From assembly GCA_012797825.1 (NCBI GenBank), contig JAAZOI010000034.1, positions 1-12,395 on the forward strand: a stretch of DNA of 12,395 nucleotides. The letters are read 5' to 3'. Shown in pieces: positions 1-7,350 of the stretch. The stretch comes from Eubacteriaceae bacterium (GTDB taxonomy: Bacteria > Bacillota > Clostridia > Eubacteriales > UBA1433). Both the position numbers and the translations under genes were made by a program. Numbering within the stretch: position 1 is the stretch's first letter; each line of letters opens with the position of its first letter. A model generated the notes under the pieces. The model was not told where the DNA came from, made no database searches, and saw nothing but the letters and a program-made list of their open reading frames with translations.

Positions 1-372
1 TCGAAAAATACGTACGGCGATACTGCCAAACTATTTGACTACTATTTTAATAATTACTCGTACTATACGTTTTTTGCAAAAGGGGAATATATTTTAAGTA
101 TTCCGATAACAGGCTCGAAAGCAGGCGAATATAAATTATACGCACCGTATGATATATTAGTGCCGCTTAGCAAGGATGAAGTAGGAACAACACAGGTAAA
201 ATACAATTTTCCAAAAAGTCTGCAAGCCCCGATGAAAAAAGGAGAGAAAATAGGAGAAATACAAATAATATTTAAAGATAACAGCAATATTAATATTGAT
301 ATAACACTGCAAAAAGATATAAAATATAAAAACACGGTTTTTGATTATATTATTGATTATTTTAAGGAGTAG
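1..372 (+). CDS. D-alanyl-D-alanine carboxypeptidase (DacF/PBP5 type), C-terminal part, cut by window edge
   Basis: The reading frame is open from base 1 to a TAG at 370-372 and gives the last 123 residues of a larger protein. Early residues read YGDTAKLFDYYFNNYSYYTF, which matches the end of a DacF-type peptidase domain (a 'GDT..LLDYGFNNY' type segment). A beta-rich stretch follows with the APMKKGEKIGEIQI signature of the PBP5 C-terminal domain. Enzymes of this family trim the terminal D-Ala from peptidoglycan stem peptides outside the membrane. The catalytic SxxK, SxN and KTG motifs lie upstream of the window and cannot be checked. The last residues (about VFDYIIDYFKE) resemble the C-terminal amphipathic or membrane anchor of this family, though this one is short. 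The stop is 3 bases before the next start, so the gene is probably the upstream member of the following operon. Confidence 0.82.
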   Translation, partial: SKNTYGDTAKLFDYYFNNYSYYTFFAKGEYILSIPITGSKAGEYKLYAPYDILVPLSKDEVGTTQVKYNFPKSLQAPMKKGEKIGEIQIIFKDNSNINIDITLQKDIKYKNTVFDYIIDYFKE

Positions 373-375
373 GAT

Positions 376-1155
376 TTGAGAATAAACAGGTATCTTGCCC
401 AAAGCGCGCTTGCGTCAAGACGGAAGTGCGAAGAATACATTACATCGGGAAGAGTAAAAGTAAACGGCAAAACTGTTACCGATTTAAGCTACGATGTTAA
501 AGAGAACGATACTGTAACAGTTGATAATAAACTGTATAAGCCCGCAAGCAGAAAAGTGTATTTGATGCTTAATAAACCCAAAGGTTACATTACTACAATG
601 GAAGACGAAAAAGGCAGAAAAACCGTAATGGACTTAATAGAGGATAAATACAAAAAGCAAGGCGTGTTTCCTATCGGAAGACTGGACTACGCAACCGAGG
701 GACTGCTGCTTCTAACAAACGACGGCGACTGCGCGTATAAGCTTACTCACCCCAAATACGAAAGCGAAAAAGAGTACAAGCTAACGGTTACGGGCGGAAT
801 TGACGCCGCACAGTTAAACGCGCTTAGAAACCCTATTGATATTGACGGCAAAACAACAAAAGGCGCAAAGGTAAAGATTATTGATTTTAATAATGATAAA
901 ACGGAACTGCTTGTTACAATCAACGAGGGCAAAAACAGGCAGATAAGGCGCATGTGCGAAGCGGCTGGAATAGAAGTATACAGACTCATAAGAGTATCTA
1001 TGGGCGGATTATATATGAAAGGTCTTAAAAGAGGCGCGTGCAGGCTGCTTACAAAAGAAGAGATAAACATTTTAACTGGCAATAAAGAAAACAATATGAA
1101 AGGGAATATACAAAAAAATGATATTCATAAAAAAAACAACGGCAGAAAAGCTTAA
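376..1155 (+). CDS. rluB: rRNA large-subunit pseudouridine synthase, RluB/RsuA family
   Basis: The 259-residue product has an S4 RNA-binding domain at about residues 1-48 (INRYLAQSALASRRKCEEYI...GRVKVNG). A pseudouridine synthase domain of the RsuA/RluB type follows: LNKPKGYITT at about 65-74 and the catalytic motif GRLDYATEGLLLLTNDG starting at residue 101, with Asp104 as the expected catalytic residue. KEYKLTV and NEGKNRQIRRMCEAAG are further family motifs. These enzymes isomerise a specific uridine in 23S rRNA (16S for RsuA). In Firmicutes this context usually carries the RluB-like enzyme, but the target base cannot be read from sequence. The start is TTG at 376, only 3 bases after the carboxypeptidase stop, with AAGGAG at 364-369. 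The C-terminal tail (about residues 233-259) is rich in Asn and Lys, and its last 38 bases overlap the next gene. Confidence 0.93.
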   Translation: MRINRYLAQSALASRRKCEEYITSGRVKVNGKTVTDLSYDVKENDTVTVDNKLYKPASRKVYLMLNKPKGYITTMEDEKGRKTVMDLIEDKYKKQGVFPIGRLDYATEGLLLLTNDGDCAYKLTHPKYESEKEYKLTVTGGIDAAQLNALRNPIDIDGKTTKGAKVKIIDFNNDKTELLVTINEGKNRQIRRMCEAAGIEVYRLIRVSMGGLYMKGLKRGACRLLTKEEINILTGNKENNMKGNIQKNDIHKKNNGRKA

Positions 1156-1561
1156 GGATTATTTTGCAGAAAACAACTATGCTGCGCAAGATGAAAAAGA
1201 AGCGTTTTTACTTGCGGACGAGAATGAAATTAAAGCGGTATGCTCATATATAGACAAGAAGCAGTATATATTCATAAAAAAAATAATATGCCCCTCTGAA
1301 AACAGGGTTTTTATTGACGCGGTTATACGGGCGATGCTTTCAAGTAAATTGGATGAGGGTTTTATTTACGCCCTCATTACTCCGCAGAACAATCTTATTG
1401 AAGACACGCTTATAAAAATGACGCAGTTCAAGCGCGTATATCCAGATTATGAATACGCCGAAGGGCTGCTGTTTGATAAAAGCGACTTAACACAAAACAG
1501 TATATTTGTAGATATATTCAATCTTTTTATGAATCACGAATGCAAAAAGGCAATAGAATGA
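1118..1561 (+). CDS. Hypothetical protein, possibly a degenerate GNAT-like fold
   Basis: I do not recognise this 147-residue protein with certainty. It begins inside the 3' end of the pseudouridine synthase gene (38-base overlap, different frame) and ends in an ATGA overlap with the methyltransferase gene, so it looks translationally coupled on both sides. GAAAGGGA at 1098-1105 is a plausible ribosome site for ATG 1118. The order of predicted elements resembles an acetyltransferase: strands around YIFIKKIICPSEN, a helix VFIDAVIRAMLSSKLDEGF, then IYALITPQ and a later FKRVYPDYEYAEGLLF. However, the usual acetyl-CoA loop (Q/R-x-x-G-x-G/A) is absent where it would be expected; SENRV stands there. 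The GNAT reading is therefore only inference. Gene position suggests an accessory role in RNA modification or translation. No signal peptide or membrane segment is visible. Confidence 0.72.
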   Translation: MIFIKKTTAEKLKDYFAENNYAAQDEKEAFLLADENEIKAVCSYIDKKQYIFIKKIICPSENRVFIDAVIRAMLSSKLDEGFIYALITPQNNLIEDTLIKMTQFKRVYPDYEYAEGLLFDKSDLTQNSIFVDIFNLFMNHECKKAIE

Positions 1562-2124
1562 ATGTAAGCATATCCGATTTATCTCATATATTTATTCAGA
1601 GCTTAAGTGGCGGCAGCGGAATATATATAGACGCAACGGCGGGCAACGGATACGATACGCTGTTTATAGCGAAAATGTTAAAAGATGATGGATTTCTTTA
1701 TTCGTTTGATATATCGAAAAAAGCGGTAAATAATACGGAAAAACTCCTTTTTGATAATGATATAAAATCAGATAATATAAAAATAATAAATGACAGCCAT
1801 GAAAATGTAGATAGATATTTAATTGATAAAAAAATAAATGCCGCAATGTTTAATTTAGGATATCTTCCAAACTCAGATAAAATTGCCGTAACAAAAGCGC
1901 AAAGCACCATATGCGCGCTTGAAAAAATATTAAATATGCTTGCAGATAAAGGCGTTGTTACTATCTGCTCTTACATTGGGCACGATAACGGAGAAGAGGA
2001 AAGAGCGTTAAGCAGCTATCTGCTCGCCTTTGATAAAAAAGCGTATGAAATAAGCAAAACGGAAATGATGGGAAGGCCGAGTGCGCCCGTCTTGTATTTA
2101 ATTATAAAAAAGGAAGCTATATAG
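1558..2124 (+). CDS. mnmM: tRNA (mnm5s2U34) methyltransferase, YtqB/MnmM family
   Basis: This is a class I SAM-dependent methyltransferase of 188 residues. SAM motif I is DATAGNGYDTLFIA from residue 25. The family-specific NLGYLPNSDK lies at about 99-108 and VTICSYIGHDNGEEE at about 134-148, corresponding to the VVYPGHxEG-type region. The family was long called putative rRNA methylase. B. subtilis YtqB (MnmM) is now known to perform the final methylation of 5-aminomethyl-2-thiouridine at tRNA wobble position 34, and that function is inferred here by family. I chose ATG 1558 over ATG 1540: AAAAAGG at 1544-1550 sits 7 bases before 1558, and the 1558 start makes an ATGA overlap with the upstream stop. 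Its stop is 2 bases before the next start, again suggesting coupling. Confidence 0.9.
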   Translation: MNVSISDLSHIFIQSLSGGSGIYIDATAGNGYDTLFIAKMLKDDGFLYSFDISKKAVNNTEKLLFDNDIKSDNIKIINDSHENVDRYLIDKKINAAMFNLGYLPNSDKIAVTKAQSTICALEKILNMLADKGVVTICSYIGHDNGEEERALSSYLLAFDKKAYEISKTEMMGRPSAPVLYLIIKKEAI

Positions 2125-2126
2125 AA

Positions 2127-3356
2127 ATGTATGATGTTATTGTAATAGGCGGGGGAGCCGCGGGCATGATGGCGGCTGTGTTTTGCGCCAAAGGCGGCAG
2201 TAATACACTGCTTATTGAGAAAAATGAGAAGCTTGGGAAAAAATTATATATAACGGGTAAAGGCAGATGCAACGTAACAAGTTCCTGCGATGAAGACAAG
2301 CTTCTTGACGGTATTGTTTCTAACCCTAAATTTTTATACAGCGCCTTTTCACAGTTTTCAAATAAAGACATGATTGAGTTTTTAAACGCAAACGGACTTG
2401 AAACAGTTGCCGAACAAGGAGAGCGCATATTTCCTAAAAGCGGGAAATCGAGCGATGTTATAAAACTGTTTTCAAATCTATTAAATAAATGCAATGTTGA
2501 GATAATGTTAAATACGGAAGTTAAAAATATATGCGTCAAAGATGGGGAAATATGGGGAGTTGTTATAAATAATAATCAAACGCTTCAATCTAAAAATGTT
2601 ATTATCGCCACAGGCGGCGCAAGCTATCCGCTTACGGGAAGTACAGGAGACGGATATATATTCGCTAAAAACACGGGGCATAACATTATAAAACCATACC
2701 CCGCGCTTGTGCCGATGGAAGTGGAGCAAAAATCGCTGTACGACCTTGCGGGGCTGTCGCTTAAAAACGTTGAAGCGGCATTATATATTAAAAATAAAAA
2801 AGTCGCGGAAAAATTCGGCGAGATGCTGTTTACGCATGACGGACTGAGCGGTCCGATAATATTAAATCTAAGCACTCTAATAAGCGAATATAAAGATGTG
2901 CGGATAGACATAGATTTAAAACCCGCTCTTGATTTTGAAAAGCTTGACAGCAGAATACTTCGTGATTTTTCCAAATTTGCAAATAAAGACGTAAGCAACG
3001 CGCTTGTCGAACTTCTTCCGTCAAGACTAATAGCTCCCGTATTAAAGTTAGCCGCAATAAAACAGGATAAAAAAGTAAACCAGATAAGCGCAGAAGAGCG
3101 AGGAAGGCTGATTAAGATTTTAAAAGCAATGCCGTTTTATATAAAAAATTGCAAAGGTTTTGATGAAGCAATTATTACAGGCGGGGGAGTAAGCATAAAA
3201 GACATTAAACCGTCGAGTATGGAAAGCAGATTAGTGAAAGGACTTTATTTTGCGGGCGAAGTAATTGACGTACACGCGATAACGGGCGGATATAATTTGC
3301 AGACAGCTTTTTCAACAGCATATCTTGCCGCAAAGTCAATAATAAAGGCAGACTAA
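2127..3356 (+). CDS. NAD(P)/FAD-dependent oxidoreductase, HI0933/YhiN (BaiN-like) family
   Basis: The protein has 409 residues, the normal size for the HI0933-like flavoproteins. The N-terminal dinucleotide-binding motif VIVIGGGAAGMMAA is at about 4-17, with Glu31 as the expected ribose-binding acidic residue. The family hallmark KLYITGKGRCNVTSS is at about 39-53. A second hallmark, ATGGASYPLTGSTGDGY, is at about 161-177. The C-terminal FAD-closing segment GLYFAGEVIDVHAITGGYN starts at about 372. The physiological substrate of most members is unknown; the name BaiN comes from a bile-acid-related relative and should not be carried over. ATG 2127 has AAAAAAGGAAGC just upstream, and the start is 2 bases after the methyltransferase stop. 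It is the last gene of the operon, and its TAA (3354-3356) lies in the loop of the terminator. It overlaps the convergent helicase gene by a few bases. Confidence 0.93.
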   Translation: MYDVIVIGGGAAGMMAAVFCAKGGSNTLLIEKNEKLGKKLYITGKGRCNVTSSCDEDKLLDGIVSNPKFLYSAFSQFSNKDMIEFLNANGLETVAEQGERIFPKSGKSSDVIKLFSNLLNKCNVEIMLNTEVKNICVKDGEIWGVVINNNQTLQSKNVIIATGGASYPLTGSTGDGYIFAKNTGHNIIKPYPALVPMEVEQKSLYDLAGLSLKNVEAALYIKNKKVAEKFGEMLFTHDGLSGPIILNLSTLISEYKDVRIDIDLKPALDFEKLDSRILRDFSKFANKDVSNALVELLPSRLIAPVLKLAAIKQDKKVNQISAEERGRLIKILKAMPFYIKNCKGFDEAIITGGGVSIKDIKPSSMESRLVKGLYFAGEVIDVHAITGGYNLQTAFSTAYLAAKSIIKAD

Positions 3357-3373
3357 TGTCTGCCTTGTTTTTT
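3345..3373 (+). terminator. Intrinsic terminator overlapping two convergent stop codons
   Basis: A perfect 9-bp stem (AAGGCAGAC at 3345-3353 with GTCTGCCTT at 3358-3366) encloses the 4-base loop TAAT and is followed by GTTTTTT on the plus strand. The loop contains the TAA of the flavoprotein gene. The minus-strand helicase gene stops at 3353-3355, so its last codons (Lys-Lys-Gln-Gly-Arg-His) are encoded by the T tract and the right arm. On the minus strand the hairpin is followed by TTATTATT, so termination there should be weaker. Confidence 0.85.
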
Positions 3374-4783
3374 ACTGTATTTATAATTCTTTTCTTTTGT
3401 TTGCTTAGATCTTCCCGTTTTAAAATTATCTTTCGGTTTTTTTTCAAAACTGTTGTCAGTTCTGTCAATAACACTGGGAAGGAACATGTTGTCAGTGCCT
3501 GAGTGCATTGCTATTAAAGCCGCCGCTATATTCTGCTCAGAATATCCTTCCTGTGATAAATGTTTTACATGTTTTATATATTTTTCGTAATTATTTTTGC
3601 TCATAAATATTTTCAGCTCTTCAATAAAGCTGTCAACCAATTTGTCTTTTATGCTTCCGGGTTTTGGAAGAAAACTTTTTTTGATGTCTGATTTTATATC
3701 TTTTTTAATATCCCATAAAGCTTTTTGCTGAGCCGCGCTTGAAATGAGCGTTATAGCAAGGCCTGTTTTGCCCGCGCGTCCCGTACGTCCTATACGGTGC
3801 ATATAATATTCAGAACTTTGCGGCAAATCAAAATTAAAAACTATATCGACATCGTATATATCTATTCCTCTGGCGGCTACGTCTGTTGCTATTAAAATTC
3901 TGTTTTTTGAGGATTTAAAACCTTGCATGGATAAGTTTCTTGCGTTCTGGCTCATATCACCGTGCAGGCCTATTGCGTTTATGTTGTTTTGCGTAAGAAA
4001 ATCCGCAAGTTCGTCTACCATAAGCTTTGTGTTGCAGAAAACAATAGCGCGGGAAGGCATATAGTAATTTATTAAAAGTATAAGCGCGTCTTTTTTTCTG
4101 CCTTTTTCAATATCAAAATAAAGCTGCTCTATCAAATTGAGTACTTGAGTTTTATTTTCTATATTAATGTATTGAGGCGAAGTAAGATAGTTTGAAATTA
4201 TATCTTTTATAGCCTGCGGCATTGTAGCCGAAAACAAAAGCGTCTGTCTTTTTTGAGGAACGGATGATAATATCAGTTCAATATCTTCTTTAAAACCCAT
4301 ATTAAGCATTTCATCAGCTTCATCTAAAACAAACATTTTTATATTGTCCAATTTAAGAGTTCTTCTGTTGATATGGTCCTGCACTCTGCCCGGAGTGCCT
4401 ATAATAATATTAGCGCCTTTTTTAAGTTCGCCTATCTGCTTTACCATATTTTCACCGCCGTAAATTGCCGCGGCTTTTACAAAATTGTCATACGCGTAAA
4501 GTTTTTTAAATTCGTTGAATGTCTGCACCGCAAGCTCTCTTGTCGGGCACAGCACCAAAACCTGCGGGTGAGAAGAAATGTTTTTGTCTATCATCTGGAT
4601 TGCGGGTATTGCGAAAGCAAGAGTTTTGCCTGTTCCCGTATGCGATATTCCAACGACGTCGCTTCCTGCCAGAATCTGCGGTATCGCTTCCTGCTGTATA
4701 TTCGTCATCTTTTCAAAGCCCATTTTATCTATTGCTTTTAAAATCGGCGCGGATATATTTAAATTTCTGAATTCATTGTCCAC
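3353..4783 (-). CDS. DEAD-box ATP-dependent RNA helicase (DeaD/CshA-like)
   Basis: All superfamily 2 DEAD-box motifs are present (numbered from GTG 4783): Q-motif region F5 to Q30, motif I HTGTGKT 48-54 (usually QTGTGKT), Ia PTREL 80-84, Ib TPGR 130-133, II DEAD 154-157, III SAT 185-187, IV IVFCNTK 247-253, V ATDVAARGID 299-308 and VI HRIGRTGR 329-336. The two RecA domains end at about 365. A helical extension and a basic Lys/Arg-rich tail follow, with no DbpA-type RNA-binding domain. Such enzymes unwind RNA in ribosome assembly, mRNA decay and cold adaptation. An ATG at 4801 would add 6 residues, but it is part of the likely ribosome site itself (TGGGAGAA) and has only a T run before it; GTG 4783 is the better supported start, at a somewhat long spacing. 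The gene is monocistronic, with promoter and leader at 4802-4872. Confidence 0.93.
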   Translation of the reverse strand: MDNEFRNLNISAPILKAIDKMGFEKMTNIQQEAIPQILAGSDVVGISHTGTGKTLAFAIPAIQMIDKNISSHPQVLVLCPTRELAVQTFNEFKKLYAYDNFVKAAAIYGGENMVKQIGELKKGANIIIGTPGRVQDHINRRTLKLDNIKMFVLDEADEMLNMGFKEDIELILSSVPQKRQTLLFSATMPQAIKDIISNYLTSPQYINIENKTQVLNLIEQLYFDIEKGRKKDALILLINYYMPSRAIVFCNTKLMVDELADFLTQNNINAIGLHGDMSQNARNLSMQGFKSSKNRILIATDVAARGIDIYDVDIVFNFDLPQSSEYYMHRIGRTGRAGKTGLAITLISSAAQQKALWDIKKDIKSDIKKSFLPKPGSIKDKLVDSFIEELKIFMSKNNYEKYIKHVKHLSQEGYSEQNIAAALIAMHSGTDNMFLPSVIDRTDNSFEKKPKDNFKTGRSKQTKEKNYKYSKKQGRH

Positions 4784-4801
4784 TGTATATAATTCTCCCA
4801 T

Positions 4802-4837
4802 AAAAAAAGCGGGGATTACACCCCGTTAATGTAATTT
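4802..4837 (-). promoter_or_regulatory. Helicase leader with terminator-like hairpin (candidate cis-regulatory RNA)
   Basis: On the minus strand, directly before the ribosome site of the helicase, a GC-only 5-bp hairpin (CGGGG at 4825-4821, loop TGTAAT, CCCCG at 4814-4810) is followed by C and seven T (4808-4802). This has the form of an intrinsic terminator. It begins about 12 bases after the predicted transcription start (about 4837). The first transcribed bases include ATTACA (4835-4830), which is exactly complementary to the hairpin loop TGTAAT (4820-4815), so a pseudoknot or a competing hairpin is possible. Seen: the hairpin, T run and complementarity. Inferred: attenuation or mRNA stabilisation. 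Confidence 0.5.
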
Positions 4838-4843
4838 TAATTT

Positions 4844-4872
4844 ATTATATCATTTTAAATATAATAATACAA
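4844..4872 (-). promoter_or_regulatory. Sigma-A-type promoter of the DEAD-box helicase
   Basis: On the minus strand TTGTAT (4872-4867) is separated by 17 bases from TATAAT (4849-4844), a near-consensus pair. The start of transcription would be about 4837, giving a leader of about 50 bases to GTG 4783. The -35 box lies inside a triplicated pentamer (AATAC three times on the plus strand, 4866-4880), which also offers a second TTGTAT 5 bases further upstream. Confidence 0.65.
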
Positions 4873-4960
4873 TACAATACTGAATTTAAAATAATTTAAT
4901 TAAAAGTGATTATCAGATTTATGCAATTTAATAATTTTTATATCAAATTTAGGCTATTAT

Positions 4961-4989
4961 TTGTGATATGTTTTAAATTGTTGTATAAT
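4961..4989 (+). promoter_or_regulatory. Sigma-A-type promoter of the cstA-HAD operon
   Basis: TTGTGA (4961-4966), 17-base spacer, TATAAT (4984-4989). Transcription would begin near 4996 and give a leader of about 25 bases, with AAAAGGA at 5008-5014 as ribosome site for ATG 5021. The promoter diverges from the helicase promoter; the roughly 90 bases between the two -35 boxes are AT-rich and I see no clear operator in them. Confidence 0.72.
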
Positions 4990-5020
4990 TATAAAAGCTA
5001 TAAAAACAAAAGGATTTAAA

Positions 5021-6706
5021 ATGAGGGCAGTTTTAATTTTAGCTATTTCTATTCTTATATTGCTTGCAGGATATACGTTTTACGGGAAATGGCTTTGTAA
5101 AGTATGGGGAATTGATTCAGGCAGGAAAACACCGTCTGAAATTAACCGTGACGAAGTAGATTATATTCCAACTGATACAAGGGTTTTATTCGGTCATCAT
5201 TTCGCATCCATTGCAGGAGCCGGCCCGATAAACGGTCCCATTCAAGCCGCTATTTTCGGTTGGGCGCCTGTGGTTTTATGGATAGTGCTGGGCGGGATAT
5301 TTTTCGGAGCCGTTCAGGATGTATCATCACTATTCGCTTCAGTACGCAATTACGGAAAATCTATAGCATATATCTCGGAAAAGAGCATAGGCAAATACGC
5401 TAAACAGCTTTTTTATGTATTTGCGTTGTTTGCGCTGCTATTTCTAAACGCTTCTTTTATAGATATGGTGGCATCTTCATACAACGGATTTAATTCAGGC
5501 GGAATAAAAATTGTGGAAAACGCATCATCCGGTTCCGCGTCAATAATGTTTGTATTTATGTCACTTATATTCGGGTTCGCGTTTCATCGCAACAAAAACA
5601 GCAGTAATTTAATGTTAATTTTAATTGGAGCCTTTTTTATATTTATATGCATTGGCATTGGGATAAGCTTTCCCGTTTATTTAAATAAAACATCATGGAT
5701 ATTTATAATAATAGCTTACGTTTTCATCGCATCGATAACCCCTGTTTGGATACTGCTGCAGCCGAGGGATTTTTTGAATTCATGCCTTTTATACGCTATA
5801 TTTATATTTGCGGCATTAGGGATAATATTTTTAAATCCACAAATGCATCTGCCTGCTTTTAACGGGTTTAACGCAGCGGGAGATTCGCTGTTTCCCATGC
5901 TCTTTATAACTGTTTCCTGCGGCGCTATATCAGGCTTTCACAGTCTTGTATGCTCGGGAACTACTTCCAAGCAGATAAAATCTGAAGCGGACATAAAAGT
6001 ACTCGCGTTTGGCGGAATGGTGGTTGAATGCATTATAGCGGTAATTGCAATAATTGTAGCAGGCTGCGTTTTTAATCAAAGCACAATGTATAAATCAGCG
6101 CCTTTCATTATATTTTCACAAGCAATGGCAAGCTTGTTTTCAAAGGTAGGGATGGACTCTAATGCAATATATATTCTTACTATGCTGACAATATCGGCTT
6201 TTGCATTGACTACTCTTGATACAACGACAAGACTTGCAAGATATTTGATTCAGGAATTTTCATCTGATATAAAATCAGAAAAAATAAAATCAAGAATTTC
6301 CAATCAATATATCGCTACAGCATTAACGGTGGCGGTAACAGGGTTGCTTGCATTCGGCGGGTTTAAGAATATTTGGAGTCTGTTCGGAACGGTAAACCAG
6401 CTGCTTGCGGCTATTGCTCTGCTAACGGTAAGCGTTTGGCTTGGAAGCAAAGGAAAGAAAATATTTATTTTAATTATACCGATGGGATTCATGTTAATTG
6501 CGGCGCTTACATCATTAATATTGCTTTTATATAACAATATTGTTAAACTTGTCGGAGGCATGGGAACATTTATTAAAGAAGGTATTCAGACATTTTTAAT
6601 TGTGCTGTTAATTTATTTTGCTATTAAACTTACAGCGAATTGTTTTAAAGCGCTTTTTGACTTTCGGGGGCAAAAAAAGAAAATTGAAAGGAAATACAAC
6701 AGGTAG
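5021..6706 (+). CDS. cstA: CstA family carbon starvation protein (peptide/pyruvate transporter)
   Basis: This is a polytopic membrane protein of 561 residues, many hydrophobic segments starting with a membrane helix at about 3-21. The CstA signature is clear: RDEVDYIPTDTRVLFGHHFASI at about 43-64, running into AGAGPINGPIQAAIFGWAP. Later family segments include GAISGFHSLVCSGTTSKQI at about 305-323 and LTTLDTTTRLARYLIQEF at about 397-414, followed by the C-terminal region with FGGFKNIWSLFGTVNQLLAA. Family members import peptides or pyruvate and are typically induced when preferred carbon runs out (E. coli CstA and BtsT). The length is at the short end for the family but the gene looks intact. 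Its own promoter lies at 4961-4989. The stop is 5 bases before the TTG start of the HAD gene, so the two are probably cotranscribed. Confidence 0.92.
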   Translation: MRAVLILAISILILLAGYTFYGKWLCKVWGIDSGRKTPSEINRDEVDYIPTDTRVLFGHHFASIAGAGPINGPIQAAIFGWAPVVLWIVLGGIFFGAVQDVSSLFASVRNYGKSIAYISEKSIGKYAKQLFYVFALFALLFLNASFIDMVASSYNGFNSGGIKIVENASSGSASIMFVFMSLIFGFAFHRNKNSSNLMLILIGAFFIFICIGIGISFPVYLNKTSWIFIIIAYVFIASITPVWILLQPRDFLNSCLLYAIFIFAALGIIFLNPQMHLPAFNGFNAAGDSLFPMLFITVSCGAISGFHSLVCSGTTSKQIKSEADIKVLAFGGMVVECIIAVIAIIVAGCVFNQSTMYKSAPFIIFSQAMASLFSKVGMDSNAIYILTMLTISAFALTTLDTTTRLARYLIQEFSSDIKSEKIKSRISNQYIATALTVAVTGLLAFGGFKNIWSLFGTVNQLLAAIALLTVSVWLGSKGKKIFILIIPMGFMLIAALTSLILLLYNNIVKLVGGMGTFIKEGIQTFLIVLLIYFAIKLTANCFKALFDFRGQKKKIERKYNR

Positions 6707-6711
6707 CAAAA

Positions 6712-7350
6712 TTGAAAGCGGTAATATTTGACATGGACGGAACTTTGCTTGACTCAATGCATGTATGGCGCGAGTTTCGTCACAGAGTAGTAAAAAGACT
6801 TAACATAAAAACAGTGCCTGAAAATTTGTTTGATATTTTAAAAGATATGAGCATTGAAGAATCGGCTGAGTATTTCTCAAGTCTTTCTAAAAATAAAACA
6901 AAACAGGAAGTGCTTGATATATATTACGAGATACTTAAAGATTTTTACGCAAATGAAGCGGAACTTAAACCAAATGTAAAAGAATTTTTGCAGTTATTAT
7001 CCGATAAAAACATAATAATGTGCGTAGCGACGGAGACTGATATGATATTCGCAGAAGCGGCGCTTAAAAGAAACGATATTTTAAAATATTTCGATTTTTT
7101 GATATGCGCAAAAGAAGTAGGGAAGGGTAAAAAATTCCCTGATATTTTTTTAGAGGCATTAAAAAGACTTTGTCTTAATAAGGAAGATGTTATTATATTT
7201 GAAGATTCGTATTACGCAGCAAAAACAGCTAAAGACGCGGGGTTTACGGTATATGCAATACATGATGATTATCACAGTAATCCTCAAGAGATTATTGATA
7301 TATCAGATAAATACTCAATGGATTATATTGATTACATAAATATGCTATAA
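6712..7350 (+). CDS. HAD-superfamily phosphatase, beta-phosphoglucomutase-like subfamily
   Basis: The product has 212 residues. Motif I is FDMDGTLLDS with nucleophile Asp7 and Asp9. An alpha-helical cap of the beta-phosphoglucomutase type lies at about 15-85. Motif II is Thr107 in VATETD, motif III a Lys in GKGKKFPDIF (138-141), and motif IV FEDSYYAAKTAKDAG with Glu164-Asp165. Activity is probably hydrolysis of a small phosphorylated metabolite; the substrate cannot be told from sequence. TTG 6712 is the only start that keeps motif I complete; CAGGTAG at 6700-6706 is a weak ribosome site, and GAAAGGAAA further upstream is too distant. The gene follows cstA by 5 bases, which suggests translational coupling. 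Terminator at 7351-7377. Confidence 0.88.
   Translation: MKAVIFDMDGTLLDSMHVWREFRHRVVKRLNIKTVPENLFDILKDMSIEESAEYFSSLSKNKTKQEVLDIYYEILKDFYANEAELKPNVKEFLQLLSDKNIIMCVATETDMIFAEAALKRNDILKYFDFLICAKEVGKGKKFPDIFLEALKRLCLNKEDVIIFEDSYYAAKTAKDAGFTVYAIHDDYHSNPQEIIDISDKYSMDYIDYINML

Noticed and set aside
747..1094. 115-residue minus-strand open frame inside the pseudouridine synthase gene
   Set aside because: It is antisense to a gene with clear catalytic motifs and has no ribosome site or recognisable product.
1540..1557. Upstream ATG 1540 as the start of mnmM
   Set aside because: No ribosome site at a proper distance, whereas ATG 1558 has AAAAAGG and an ATGA overlap with the previous stop.
2117..2539. 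140-residue minus-strand open frame under the flavoprotein
   Set aside because: Shadow of the FAD-binding N terminus; low-complexity translation without domain features.
4373..4741. 122-residue plus-strand open frame and its neighbours opposite the helicase
   Set aside because: Antisense shadows of the conserved helicase motifs; no ribosome site or promoter.
4873..4960. AT-rich stretch between the divergent helicase and cstA promoters as a possible operator, origin or small RNA
   Set aside because: I see only short AT palindromes such as TTTAATTAAA, no repeated boxes and no stable hairpin with a T tract.
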